A DNA stretch of 62,972 nt from JAHLMO01 sp038997305 (GTDB taxonomy: Archaea > Aenigmatarchaeota > Aenigmatarchaeia > CG10238-14 > SpSt-28), in the NCBI GenBank assembly GCA_038997305.1, contig JAWAZZ010000003.1, positions 1 through 62,972 of the forward strand. Reading direction: 5' to 3'. Position numbers and translations under genes: made by a program. Below are positions 47,485 to 57,027 of the stretch, piece after piece (the first letter of the stretch is position 1; the number at the start of each line of letters is the position of its first letter). Below the pieces are notes generated by a model. The model made no database searches. It was given only the letters and a program-made list of their open reading frames with translations, and had not been told where the DNA came from.

Positions 47485-48146
47485 AGAGATTTTTTTGTTT
47501 TCTCTTTATTTTTTTCTTTCTTGCGTTTTCACAAACTATAAAAATAGAGATACAAGAAACTTTAAAATATAGCATCACATTCCTAAATTTTACACAGAAT
47601 AAAAATTTTATTACTAGCGAATTGACTATTTACAATTTAGGCTCAATTCCATTAAATATAACTCTAAAATTAGAGGGTGAATGTTGCAAAGTTATTAGAA
47701 ATTTTAAGATAACTCCAAGCGAAGAAAAAAGTATTGAAATTGCATATTTTTCTTTTAAGAATGAAAGTTTGGAATTTTCAGTTATAGTTAATAATACTGA
47801 AATTTTAATGAAAAGATTTAATATAACTTTTAACGAAAGTTTGAAAAGGATCGAAATACCAATAGATTACATTTACGAAGACAAGAAATTAAAGATTTTA
47901 GGAAATCTAAATGATTTCTATTTTATAATTTTATCAAACAAAACTCCAACGATACAAAAGAAATTAAATAGAGGATATAACGAAATCGAAATAGAAAAAA
48001 CAGATGATTTTGTAGATGTCATCCTTTTCAATAAAACCTCTTATATTGAAAAAAGATTTTTAACTTCCAATCCAACTTTGTTTAGAAAAATAATTTTTGA
48101 AATAAAAAAATTCCTAATATACATTAAAGAAATGTCGATAATTTAG
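47481..48146 (+). CDS. Exported beta-rich protein (221 aa)
   Basis: The ATG at 47481 overlaps the preceding TGA, which favours it over a TTG at 47472. The signal peptide is RFFCFLFIFFFLAFSQ. The mature part has a CARDB/NEW3-like strand pattern (SELTIYNLGSIPLNITLKLE), a CC pair, and N-x-S/T sites. The C-terminal ~30 residues (LFRKIIFEIKKFLIYIKEMSII) are basic and hydrophobic and may associate with the membrane, though they are not a clear membrane helix. It is last in a three-gene run before a promoter at 48161. The function is unknown. Confidence 0.78.
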   Translation: MKRFFCFLFIFFFLAFSQTIKIEIQETLKYSITFLNFTQNKNFITSELTIYNLGSIPLNITLKLEGECCKVIRNFKITPSEEKSIEIAYFSFKNESLEFSVIVNNTEILMKRFNITFNESLKRIEIPIDYIYEDKKLKILGNLNDFYFIILSNKTPTIQKKLNRGYNEIEIEKTDDFVDVILFNKTSYIEKRFLTSNPTLFRKIIFEIKKFLIYIKEMSII

Positions 48147-48160
48147 AGCACATTAATCCA

Positions 48161-48167
48161 TTATAAA
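48161..48167 (+). promoter_or_regulatory. TATA box for the beta-propeller surface protein
   Basis: TTATAAA is centred about 24 bp before the ATG at 48188 in a 41-bp gap, fitting a leaderless archaeal promoter. Confidence 0.5.
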
Positions 48168-48187
48168 GTTAATTAAAAAACATTTTT

Positions 48188-51100
48188 ATGAATAATTTGA
48201 GGTTTAATAAATTAATAAGATTAGTAAGAGCTTCGAATATCATATTACTTCTTTTATTCTTTTCGCTTGTTGTTTTTATCTTTTACGTACTAAACAAAAA
48301 CGTCACAAAAATTGGCTTTGCAATGATAACAGTTAATTATAGCAAAGAAAATTCAAAATACATTGAAACATTTCAAACTGATTATTTTTTTAATAAGGAA
48401 AAAAATAAAAAAATAAAGTATTCGATAGGTTTTGATAAAAATGAAAAAGGTTTAAAAATTAAATTAGAAGATCTAAACAAGGAAATAGCCATTAAACCCT
48501 TTTTTGAAGATGAATATGGAAATAGATTTTTTCCAGATATAGACGAAGAAGTTTTGCCGTTTTATAAAATAAATGAAAATTCTTACAAATTTTCTATAAA
48601 TGTTAAAAACGTTCCGAGTTCATTTAACTATCTGGGATTAATAATAAATACCTCACTACCAATAGAAACTAATGAAAAATCTATCTCAGTTTTTGGAAAT
48701 GATTTTGCTCTAGTTTTTGATTTTTCAGATATTAGGGATTTTGAATTCAATATTTCTGAAAATGAAATTAAAATTAACATAAGTAATTTAAGAGACGTTT
48801 TTATAGATCCTACAATAACATTCACAACAGAACAGGTAGAGTCTTTAGCTGTTTCTCCTCTAGATATAGATAAATTTGTCATAGCTTGGTGCGATGAGGT
48901 TAGCAAATCTATAAAATTCAAAATATATTCAACTACAGGTCAGGTTTTAGTTAATGATGTTGTTGTTGATACTAGTGCTGGCATAACAAATGCTTGTGAT
49001 TATTATTCTGTTTCTGTGGCTGCTTTAAATAATACTCATTTCGCTATTGCTTGGTTCGATGCTGCTGAACAAGATACAACTTTTGCTGTTTATGATTATC
49101 AAGGAATTTTGAGATTAGGTCCTATTGATGAAGATATTGCAGTTGGAACGAATAGTTGGGGTGTTTCAGTTTCAGCTTTTAACTCGACTCATATAGTTAT
49201 AGGTTATTATGACTATATAGACCAAGATGCAACATTCTCTACATGGAATTTAGTAACAAGAACAAGAGTTTATGGACCGTTTGATGTTGATACAGGTGTA
49301 GCTACAGATTCCTATAATGTTCATGTAGCAGCTTTAAACTCGACTCATTTTGTTTTCTTCTATTATGATGCAGGACTTACAGACGATGCGACTTTTGCTG
49401 TTTATACAATAACAGGAGCTAATGTTGTAACTGTTACCGATGAAGATACTAATGTAGGAAATTCTTATTCTTTATCTTTAACTGTTCTGAATTCGAGTTA
49501 TTTTGTTCTTGCATATTATGATGCCTCAGTCAGTAGTATAATTTTTTCTATTCGTAATAGCGCTGGTGCGTTAGTTGTTGGACCTATAACTGAAGCTACA
49601 AATGTAGGAACTAGTGGAGCCTTTGTTTCTGTTGCAGCATTAAATGATACTCATTTTGTTATTGCGTATTATGATAATGTTGCCAAACAACACAAGTTTT
49701 CTATATACAATTGGAATACAAGAGTTGTTGGACCTATAAGTATAAGTAGCAGTAACTTAAGATGGATAGCTGTTACTAGTAGATTAGCTGCTGTAAATAT
49801 AAGTATTTGTAATCAAAATTGGATTGTAGCATATGTGCTAAGCACTACTCAATCTAATTTTAGCACATATACTCCTTATGGCACTATTTGGGACGGATAT
49901 TGTTTTAGAGATACTAATCCGCCTAAATGGTTTAATCTTTCTCAATCATTAAACAATCCTGGCTTAGGTTCGATAATTAATCTATCCGCTTTCTGGGTTG
50001 ATGACTATAATCTAAGTTATGCTTGGTTAGCTACTAATGAAACTGGCTATTGGGAAAATAAAACTGGTTTCTATAATTCCCCTATAAACCTCTCCGGAAA
50101 TCTTTCGGCTTGGAGTAATTTTACATGGATAAATTATAGTATACCTCCAGGTACTAAAATTGCTTGGAGAATTTATGCTAACGATAGTTTCGGAAATGTA
50201 AACTTTACAGATTTAATGATTTTTGAAATTAAACCAAACTACATTTTTATAGAGTGGGATTATTTATCAGATATAAATTCGTTTAACTGCACATATACTT
50301 TTCCTTGCTATGTTAAGCAATATTCTCTTTTTAATGTTATTTCAAACGTATATTGTTATTCTAGCGGTATAGGTGGGAGCTGTTTTAATGTTACTGGATA
50401 CTTAAGAAATTATTCGCAAATAATTAACAATTATTCTTGTATCAATCTGAATGTTGGAAGCTCTTGCAAATTAACTTGGAGTATAAATGCTAGTGGAAAT
50501 TTAAACGATATTTGGTCTTTAGATGTTTTTGTAAATTCAACAAATAAATACATACCTTCTAATCAAACTCAATTAGCATACATTAAAATTGTTAGAGATG
50601 TTAAGAAATTAAACATTAATGTATTTAATGAATCCTATTCGTTAATTGTCACAAACTTTAAACTTTTTGACAAATTTGGAAATGAGTTAATATCTTCTAA
50701 TACCCCTTATAGTAGAAATTTAGAATATTTAGAAAACTACTCGATACAAATTTCTTCAAAAATCTATAACGATTATTTAATCTTTTACATACATCATATA
50801 AATATTTCAAATGATTTAAACCTAACAATTCAAATAGTTAAAAACTATAGTGGTTATCTACCAAAAAAAGTTAAAAATGTTTCAACAATAATTGCCTTTA
50901 ACGATACGAACATTTCCTATTCTTACTCAACTATATACATACCAAAAGAAGGTTTAAGTCCAAATAAAATTTTACATTGTACCAATTGGAATTTTGTTTT
51001 AGCTAATTGTAGCAGTTGGGAAATTTTAGATTTCAAAGATCTAAATGCACAAGAAAATTACACTCATGTATGGTTTAATGTAACTAAGTTTGAAGCGTAT

Positions 51101-51898
51101 GCTTTGGCTGTAGTACCATATTTGGAAGTTTATCTTTATTATCCCATAGTAAATGCAGTAAATTTTGTAGTTCAAAATTATACTTTTTGGATTAATGCAA
51201 GTCTTATATGCAGAGGAAGTGATTGTGAATTTGTAAATGCAACAGTTAGGTATAATGCTTCTTCTTTAAATCCTGATACACCAATTCCAACAAATTATAA
51301 TTCATATCCTTTCTTTATTCAGGAGTCTTTTCCATCTTCTACAAAATCTTGCGGATACTTATATAAAGATCAACAATGTAATGTAAGTTGGATAGTAAAT
51401 GCCACAGGAAATATAAACACAGATTGGAAAGTTGGAGTATTGTTTTATTCTTCTCTAGACATCTATAATCACACAGATAACGCTACTATAAGAATAACTG
51501 GTTGTATAGTGGATGTGAGAATAAGCTTTACAGAAATAAATTTTGGTAATGTCTTACCAAATACAAAAGGAAATCCATCTTTAGGAAATAATAATTTAGA
51601 ATATAACATTACTCTTGGTCCATTAAGCTGTACTTTAGACTTATATATTAAAGGAACTGATTTATATAATCCAACCTACAATTCTTATATATTAGTTTCT
51701 AACATAACATTCAGTAACTCTACTAACAATTATCTAAATTCTTATAGATTGTCAAATGTATTCCAACTATTAGCAAAATCTTTAGTGAAAAATTCTGTTT
51801 TGACAACCTTCTATTGGATAGATGTCCCTCCTATATATGCAGGAATTTATTTTGGTAATATAACTATAAAGGCTGTTCTAGAAAATGAATTACCATAA
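48188..51898 (+). CDS. Membrane-anchored surface protein with probable seven-bladed beta-propeller
   Basis: 1236 residues. One N-terminal membrane helix (about 18-38) is followed by an ~175-residue mixed domain, then seven repeats of about 50-60 residues (about 214-570) built on an AALN.THFVIAYYD core. An Ig-like domain with LSYAWLATNETGYWENKTG comes next, a form I know from many DPANN surface proteins. Further Cys-containing Ig-like domains follow, and a C-terminal domain opening with FTEINFGNVLPNT and ending near YAGIYFGNITIKAVLENE. There is no C-terminal membrane helix, so it is anchored at the N-terminus with the rest outside. Such propellers usually bind ligands or glycans, suggesting adhesion. 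It overlaps the next gene by 14 bp. Confidence 0.87.
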   Translation: MNNLRFNKLIRLVRASNIILLLLFFSLVVFIFYVLNKNVTKIGFAMITVNYSKENSKYIETFQTDYFFNKEKNKKIKYSIGFDKNEKGLKIKLEDLNKEIAIKPFFEDEYGNRFFPDIDEEVLPFYKINENSYKFSINVKNVPSSFNYLGLIINTSLPIETNEKSISVFGNDFALVFDFSDIRDFEFNISENEIKINISNLRDVFIDPTITFTTEQVESLAVSPLDIDKFVIAWCDEVSKSIKFKIYSTTGQVLVNDVVVDTSAGITNACDYYSVSVAALNNTHFAIAWFDAAEQDTTFAVYDYQGILRLGPIDEDIAVGTNSWGVSVSAFNSTHIVIGYYDYIDQDATFSTWNLVTRTRVYGPFDVDTGVATDSYNVHVAALNSTHFVFFYYDAGLTDDATFAVYTITGANVVTVTDEDTNVGNSYSLSLTVLNSSYFVLAYYDASVSSIIFSIRNSAGALVVGPITEATNVGTSGAFVSVAALNDTHFVIAYYDNVAKQHKFSIYNWNTRVVGPISISSSNLRWIAVTSRLAAVNISICNQNWIVAYVLSTTQSNFSTYTPYGTIWDGYCFRDTNPPKWFNLSQSLNNPGLGSIINLSAFWVDDYNLSYAWLATNETGYWENKTGFYNSPINLSGNLSAWSNFTWINYSIPPGTKIAWRIYANDSFGNVNFTDLMIFEIKPNYIFIEWDYLSDINSFNCTYTFPCYVKQYSLFNVISNVYCYSSGIGGSCFNVTGYLRNYSQIINNYSCINLNVGSSCKLTWSINASGNLNDIWSLDVFVNSTNKYIPSNQTQLAYIKIVRDVKKLNINVFNESYSLIVTNFKLFDKFGNELISSNTPYSRNLEYLENYSIQISSKIYNDYLIFYIHHINISNDLNLTIQIVKNYSGYLPKKVKNVSTIIAFNDTNISYSYSTIYIPKEGLSPNKILHCTNWNFVLANCSSWEILDFKDLNAQENYTHVWFNVTKFEAYALAVVPYLEVYLYYPIVNAVNFVVQNYTFWINASLICRGSDCEFVNATVRYNASSLNPDTPIPTNYNSYPFFIQESFPSSTKSCGYLYKDQQCNVSWIVNATGNINTDWKVGVLFYSSLDIYNHTDNATIRITGCIVDVRISFTEINFGNVLPNTKGNPSLGNNNLEYNITLGPLSCTLDLYIKGTDLYNPTYNSYILVSNITFSNSTNNYLNSYRLSNVFQLLAKSLVKNSVLTTFYWIDVPPIYAGIYFGNITIKAVLENELP
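48830..49900 (+). repeat. Seven beta-propeller-like repeats
   Basis: Cores such as NNTHFAIAWFD, NSTHIVIGYYD, NSTHFVFFYYD, NSSYFVLAYYD and NDTHFVIAYYD recur about every 50-55 residues, often followed by TFAVY and VGPI or a similar turn. The first and last copies are degenerate. The segment seems richer in GCT/GTT codons than its surroundings, judged by eye. Confidence 0.75.
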
Positions 51899-52514
51899 TT
51901 TCAAAAAAACTATAATATTGAGTATAGTAACGATACTCTTCCTATTTCATGTAACATTTTCTGAAATAAGTTTTGGGGCTTATCAATATGAAAAATACAT
52001 TAACATAAAGGCAAATGAATTAAAAATAACTAAAATTCTAGTTTGGAGTTCCAACAATAAGGATTTTAAACTAACATTAGAAGTTGTAGAAAAACCAAAA
52101 AGTATGGAAATCTTTATAGATAAAAAAGAGGTTATAGTATCTAACAATCTTACAAACTACTTTGAAATAATAAGTTTGAATGGAAACGTTTATAAAGCAA
52201 TTCCTATTAACATATTTCTATACTCTTATGAAAATTTGAAAAACGAAAGAGTAACAATAAGGAGTATCGCTGAAGATTTAACTGAAAAAAATATAAAAAT
52301 TAAATTCGAAAAAGATTTTACATTCTTAATAAATTTTGAGAAAGTTGAAGAAAAAAAGGACACAAATGAAATTTTTAATAAAGAAAATACTACAGAAAAG
52401 TTTGATTGGAAAAGCATTATTCCATCTTTTAACTTCTGGGAAAGAATTTTGCCTATACTAATTTTAGCTATCAGTGTTTTAATATCTTTTATTATTATAA
52501 AAAGGAGATCATAA
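51885..52514 (+). CDS. Type I membrane protein (209 aa)
   Basis: A signal peptide (TIILSIVTILFLFHVTFSE) is followed by a beta-rich ectodomain of ~150 residues with LWSSNNKDFKLTLEV-like strands. A low-complexity acidic/Asn stretch and one membrane helix (ERILPILILAISVLISFIII) follow, with a KRRS tail. The layout matches the 289-residue protein at 46097, so the two may be distant relatives. It overlaps the propeller gene by 14 bp, implying coupled translation. Its last 6 bases overlap the convergent gene's end. The function is unknown; a membrane partner of the propeller protein is plausible. Confidence 0.82.
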   Translation: MNYHNFKKTIILSIVTILFLFHVTFSEISFGAYQYEKYINIKANELKITKILVWSSNNKDFKLTLEVVEKPKSMEIFIDKKEVIVSNNLTNYFEIISLNGNVYKAIPINIFLYSYENLKNERVTIRSIAEDLTEKNIKIKFEKDFTFLINFEKVEEKKDTNEIFNKENTTEKFDWKSIIPSFNFWERILPILILAISVLISFIIIKRRS

Positions 52515-53720
52515 TCTTAATCTTCTAAGTTTTAGAGAGTAAATATCTCTGTATTTAAAATATTCTCTTAATTTTTTTGCCAAATAGTAGATTAAAAAGA
52601 TTAAAATTAATGCAAATAAGAAATAAAGTATATAATACCAAGGAGTTGAAGTATAAATTTTTTCAACTCTTACAGATAGTTTTTCTAAATTAAGTTTTGT
52701 AATTTCCAAAATTGTAAGAATAATATATGATCTCGTTGCATCTAATTCCCTAATAGAATCTTGATAAAATTTAAATCTATAAAGATTTTTAGCAGCCAAC
52801 AAATGATAAGATGCGTTTTCTAAATATTTTTTTGCTAATTCTACATCTTTTTCTATACTTTCTAGATATGCAATTTCTTTTGTTAACTCCTTAATAATGT
52901 TTTCATAGTAAGATATAAGATTTTCAATCTTTTTTTCTTCCTCCAATTTTTTGATAACAATCTTTATTTTTAAACACTTTTGAATTTCCTTAGAAATAAA
53001 ACAGAAATCTTGAAAAGATTCGTTATCCTCAATGTTTGAAGAAGCATTTAATCTAAAAAGAAAGATTGCTGTTTCATTGAAAAACAGTTTAGATATTTTC
53101 TTAGGATAAATTAACTCAAGTCTCAAAAAATCTGCAAAAGAATAGTTAAATGTCACCTCTGATAATGTATTTCCTTTATTTATAACTTTTATATAGAAAT
53201 CTATAACATCTCCACTAGAAACATTTAAAACTTCTGGATATATTATTTCAACATCATATTTTTCTGGAATAGTTGAAATGGGCGCTCCTATAGGACTTTC
53301 AAAAAAATATTTTTTTCTGACATGTATTTGTGCAATTTCTTCTCTCGTATAATTTTCGGTATAACATCTTATAGAAATGTTATGTGTTCCAGAAGGTAAA
53401 GAAATTGAGGCATAAACCTCTATGAATTGAGAAGGGTTCAAATTATAAGGAGTAGATAAAAATCTTTGAATAACTCTTCTATCATTATATGCTGTAATTT
53501 CTACATAAAAATCTTTTTTTGTGCTTCCACAATTTTCGCAATTAACATATATTTGAAAAGGAACTCCTTCATCAACTTCAGAGGGCAAATTATAGTTTAA
53601 ACATGAAATGTCTTTTTCAAGATTTTCCAAAGACAAAATAAAAAACGCTGTAAAAGAATAGATGAAAAAAATAATTATTAAAGCTATTAAAAGTATTACA
53701 TATTTTTTAACTGTTTCCAT
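52509..53720 (-). CDS. Membrane protein with CARDB-like ectodomain next to the pilus core
   Basis: 403 residues: an N-terminal membrane helix (about 7-30); an Ig-like domain with closely spaced cysteines (VNCENCGSTKK); a CARDB/NEW3-like domain (about 155-255) with a VINKGNTLSEVTFNYS pattern; a helical domain (about 260-360) resembling the juxtamembrane helices of the 1911-residue protein; then a second membrane helix (YYILYFLFALILIFLIYYLA) and a Lys/Arg tail. It lies 21 bp downstream of the platform gene at 53742 on the same strand, so it is probably part of the pilus operon. It may be a minor pilus-associated or periplasm-like alignment component. No exact family is recognised. Confidence 0.82.
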   Translation of the reverse strand: METVKKYVILLIALIIIFFIYSFTAFFILSLENLEKDISCLNYNLPSEVDEGVPFQIYVNCENCGSTKKDFYVEITAYNDRRVIQRFLSTPYNLNPSQFIEVYASISLPSGTHNISIRCYTENYTREEIAQIHVRKKYFFESPIGAPISTIPEKYDVEIIYPEVLNVSSGDVIDFYIKVINKGNTLSEVTFNYSFADFLRLELIYPKKISKLFFNETAIFLFRLNASSNIEDNESFQDFCFISKEIQKCLKIKIVIKKLEEEKKIENLISYYENIIKELTKEIAYLESIEKDVELAKKYLENASYHLLAAKNLYRFKFYQDSIRELDATRSYIILTILEITKLNLEKLSVRVEKIYTSTPWYYILYFLFALILIFLIYYLAKKLREYFKYRDIYSLKLRRLRL

Positions 53721-53741
53721 AAATTTCTTCTTTTCGCAAAA

Positions 53742-54683
53742 TTAAAATACCAAAAATCCCATAATTTGGGAAATGACAAATTGTAATGCAAAAAATAGCA
53801 AAATTGCGATAGTAAATATTAGAGGAAAATATTTTAAACCTACTTTCTCATTTCCCTCTTTTAATGCGCCCAACATCATACTAGAAAAGAGCGATGTAAT
53901 AAAAATCATTATTATTGCAAAGTTTCTCATAAAGTTTACATCGATGTTTATTCCTTTGAAAGATAGCGGAATGTTTATTGGCATTTTTGCTTCAAACTCT
54001 TTTGGAGCTATTGTTTGAATAGTTTGAACGAAATATGTTGTAATTCCAAATAACACAGGCATTCCGAAAGCTGCAGCAAAAAATATAAACATTACATATA
54101 AATTAACTATTGCACTTAACTCTTTTTTCAAAACATTTCTAGTTCTCAAATCCTCACTAATTTCAAAAAGCAAATCAGAAATTTTCGAACCTTTTTTAAT
54201 TCCTTCTTTTAAAATGTATAAAAATCTTTGTAAAACGTCTATCTTATATTTTTGAGAATATCTATCTAAAACTTCTTCTATCGGTTTTCCACTATAGACT
54301 TCTTTTCCAATTCTTCTAAATATTTTATCTACTAACCCAAATTCTTTTCTACAACTAGAAACTATTGCAGCTTCTAATGTCATTCCGCTTTTTAAATTCG
54401 AAGATAATAAACTAATGAATTCTGGTAAAATATATTCAACTTGTTTTTTAGAATTTTCATAGCTCAAATATAAAAGAAAAATAAAGAAAATAAAACCAAC
54501 AAGAAAACTTAGTATAAATATTAAGAGGTTTTTAAAAATAAAGAGGGTTAGAGAAGCAATTATTAAAGAAAAGTAGAGTTGAGTTGTTATAAAAGAGTTT
54601 TCATCTATTTTCAAATCTAAATAATCTAACTTTTCTTTTATCCATCTAACATAACTTTTTGGAAATATTTTTTCTACTTTCAT
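53742..54683 (-). CDS. tadC: Type IV pilus membrane platform protein (TadC/GspF family)
   Basis: 313 residues. Two N-terminal membrane helices (about 28-70) flank a cytosolic GspF/T2SSF domain (about 80-190) with LSSNLKSGMTLEAAI and LLFEISEDLRTRNVLKKEL, followed by three further membrane helices. GspF-type proteins sit at the base of archaeal and Tad pili and turn ATPase motion into pilin insertion. The start overlaps the upstream platform gene by ATGA. The pair of platform genes behind one ATPase is the Tad (tight adherence) layout. TadC versus TadB is assigned by gene order only. Confidence 0.85.
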   Translation of the reverse strand: MKVEKIFPKSYVRWIKEKLDYLDLKIDENSFITTQLYFSLIIASLTLFIFKNLLIFILSFLVGFIFFIFLLYLSYENSKKQVEYILPEFISLLSSNLKSGMTLEAAIVSSCRKEFGLVDKIFRRIGKEVYSGKPIEEVLDRYSQKYKIDVLQRFLYILKEGIKKGSKISDLLFEISEDLRTRNVLKKELSAIVNLYVMFIFFAAAFGMPVLFGITTYFVQTIQTIAPKEFEAKMPINIPLSFKGINIDVNFMRNFAIIMIFITSLFSSMMLGALKEGNEKVGLKYFPLIFTIAILLFFALQFVISQIMGFLVF

Positions 54684-55555
54684 ACTGATGGTCTTTTAGA
54701 TTTTATTATTCCAACAAAGTTAAACTGAATAAATGCAATCAAAACCGCTAAAATATAAAAAAGTTCTTTTGGTAAGTTAACTATTCCTAAAAAACTGCTC
54801 AATATTAAAATAACAACTAAGCCCATAGTAGGAAAAATTATGCAAAACATCATAAAAGATAGTGCTATCGGATTTAAAGAAGATCCATATTCTTTTATTT
54901 CTGCTCTTTGCTCATTAACAATGTTTGTAACAATATCTTTCAAAACACCAGATATTTCTACTCCACTCCTCAAAGAATTTATTATTTGCCACATAGCTCT
55001 TCTAAATTTTTGAGAAGGAATCTTTAAAGTTAATTCCTCCAATGCTTGAATTTCTGAATATCCTGAAGAGATTTTTTTAACAACTTCTTTTAGCTCTTTG
55101 CTTAAAATTCCATAATCTTGAGAAGAAATAGATATTAGTGCATCGTACAAAGAGACTCCACCTCTCAATTCTATTAGCAAATGTCTTAAAACAAAAGGTA
55201 AATTTTTTTCAACATCTCTAACTTTTCTAGAAACTAATAATTTGGGATAAAGAATGAAGTAAATAAAAACAAAAGATGAAAATGTTAAGGAAAGTATAGC
55301 TGCGTAGAAAAGTATATTTGTCTTTGAAATTATTCCTATAAAGAATAATATAGAAAATAGTACTAAAAACCAATGAAAAGAAGAATAAATAGCTAAAGAT
55401 AACCATTCTCTTTCTTCATAAGGAATATCTGCTTGCTTTAAAGTTATTTCTAAAGGAATGAATTTTGATAATTTATCTGCTAATGTATAAATTATTGTTT
55501 TTTTAGAAATGTTTAAAATCTTTTCTGGTTTTAAAGGTAAAAAAGGAATTTTCAT
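54680..55555 (-). CDS. tadB: Type IV pilus membrane platform protein (TadB/GspF family)
   Basis: 291 residues: two membrane helices (about 55-105), a GspF-like cytosolic domain (about 107-205) with LPFVLRHLLIELRGGVSLYD and SLRSGVEISGVLKDIV, then two or three C-terminal membrane helices. The repeated GG.SL..AL motif is typical of the family. It overlaps the ATPase gene upstream and the second platform gene downstream by 4 bp each, so the three are translationally coupled and probably form one inner-membrane motor. No archaellum-specific FlaH/ArlH gene lies nearby, which argues for a pilus rather than an archaellum. Confidence 0.87.
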   Translation of the reverse strand: MKIPFLPLKPEKILNISKKTIIYTLADKLSKFIPLEITLKQADIPYEEREWLSLAIYSSFHWFLVLFSILFFIGIISKTNILFYAAILSLTFSSFVFIYFILYPKLLVSRKVRDVEKNLPFVLRHLLIELRGGVSLYDALISISSQDYGILSKELKEVVKKISSGYSEIQALEELTLKIPSQKFRRAMWQIINSLRSGVEISGVLKDIVTNIVNEQRAEIKEYGSSLNPIALSFMMFCIIFPTMGLVVILILSSFLGIVNLPKELFYILAVLIAFIQFNFVGIIKSKRPSV

Positions 55556-57027
55556 AATAAATCTTGTGGTTTTTTACCTTTATTTATCGCTTCTAAAACT
55601 TCTTCCTTATTTCTATAATATAAAGCAATTATTTTTCCGATATTTTCAATTCCGTTAAAGTTGTTATTTATTAACCAGCTAAGTATTTTTTTCTTTTCTT
55701 CTAAATCATCTAACTGCTCTTTTTTACTCATTCCAGTAAACAATTCTAGCTCAGAAGAAATTCTTAAACTTTCATTAGAAGGAATTACTTTATCTAATTT
55801 TACTTCCCATCTAAACAAATCATTAACTTTTTGAGGTAAATATGTAACTATTTCGCTTATTTGGAATAATCTTCTTATTCCTCTTCTTCTTTCTCTAAAC
55901 ATAACAGCAAATAAATGTAAACTTTCCATTAATGTTTCTGGAACATTGATTGGTGGATGAGTTAATCTTCGGTATGCTTGCTCTGCTGTTTCTGCGTGTA
56001 AAGTTGCATATACACTATGACCAGTATGCATAGCTTCGAAAAGTACTTCTGCTTCTTCCGCTCTTCTTATTTCTCCAACAACAATTCTATCTGGTCTCAT
56101 TCTTAAGCTATTTACTAATAAATCTAGCATAGAAACTTCTCCTTTACCCTCTGCGCTAGCTGCTCTTGTAACTAGTGGAACCCAATGATGAAAAGATGCA
56201 AGTTGAATTTCTCTGGTATCTTCAATGCTAACAATTCTTTGGTTCGGAGGAATAAATTCTAGAATAACATTAAGTAGAGACGTTTTTCCGCTTCCAGTAC
56301 CGCCTGCGATTATTATGTTTAATTCATATTGAACAGCTTGCCATAAAAATGCTGCCGCTTCTAAAGATAAGGTATTAGAATTAATAAAATCGATTATTGT
56401 CCAGGGATTTCTTCTAAACTTTCTAATTGTTATCGTATTTCCAAAAGCACTTATAGGGAATAGTGTTGCGTTAACTCTGTCACCAGTTAATAAATATGCA
56501 TCCATTAAAGGATTTAGAACGTTTATTTGTCTTCCAACTCTTCTTCCAATAATACTTGCAATATTATAAATTTCTTGTTCATTCTTCAACAAAATATTCG
56601 TTTTTAACCAACCAAATTTTTTATGATAAACCCATATGGGTTCTTTTGAGCTATTTATCGCAATTTCTTCTAAATTAGGATCTTCAATCAAAAATTCTAT
56701 TATTCCAGTACCTAACATTTCGATAACAATCAAATTTGCTAAAAAGTTTGCGTCTTCCTCTTTTATCTTTATTATTTTTCTTATTTCGTTCTTTGCTTTT
56801 TCAAAAAATTCCTTCTTTAATTTTTCATAATCCTCTTTGCTAATGTTTTCTTTTATAGGAACTTCAGCAATTAACTTTTCCTTTATCTCTTCTTTTAAAA
56901 TTTCTGTTCCTTTTTCTAATTTTGGAATTTTTATATTATAATAACTTACAAAATCTCCTCTATCTATTATTTCTACTTCTGCGCTTACAAATTCTAAATT
57001 TATTTTATATTTATCTAGTATTTTCAT
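55552..57027 (-). CDS. tadA: Pilus assembly ATPase (TadA/GspE superfamily)
   Basis: 491 residues. The N-terminal half carries the usual GspE N-domain features (DPNLEEIAINSSKEPIWVY). The catalytic half has Walker A GGTGSGKT at residues 242-249 (56281-56304), an Asp box (VSIEDTREIQL), the Walker B region (RPDRIVVGEIRRAEE) and a His box (GHSVYATLHAETAEQA). These define the hexameric secretion ATPases that power type IV pilus assembly from the cytoplasmic face. The length is normal for archaeal members. It overlaps the CBS gene and the platform gene by 4 bp each. All key residues are present, so it should be active. Confidence 0.95.
   Translation of the reverse strand: MKILDKYKINLEFVSAEVEIIDRGDFVSYYNIKIPKLEKGTEILKEEIKEKLIAEVPIKENISKEDYEKLKKEFFEKAKNEIRKIIKIKEEDANFLANLIVIEMLGTGIIEFLIEDPNLEEIAINSSKEPIWVYHKKFGWLKTNILLKNEQEIYNIASIIGRRVGRQINVLNPLMDAYLLTGDRVNATLFPISAFGNTITIRKFRRNPWTIIDFINSNTLSLEAAAFLWQAVQYELNIIIAGGTGSGKTSLLNVILEFIPPNQRIVSIEDTREIQLASFHHWVPLVTRAASAEGKGEVSMLDLLVNSLRMRPDRIVVGEIRRAEEAEVLFEAMHTGHSVYATLHAETAEQAYRRLTHPPINVPETLMESLHLFAVMFRERRRGIRRLFQISEIVTYLPQKVNDLFRWEVKLDKVIPSNESLRISSELELFTGMSKKEQLDDLEEKKKILSWLINNNFNGIENIGKIIALYYRNKEEVLEAINKGKKPQDLL

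Noticed and set aside
53742..57027. Archaellum (flagellum-like) operon
   Set aside because: No FlaH/ArlH KaiC-like ATPase or archaellin cluster is present; two platform proteins with one ATPase fit a Tad-type pilus.
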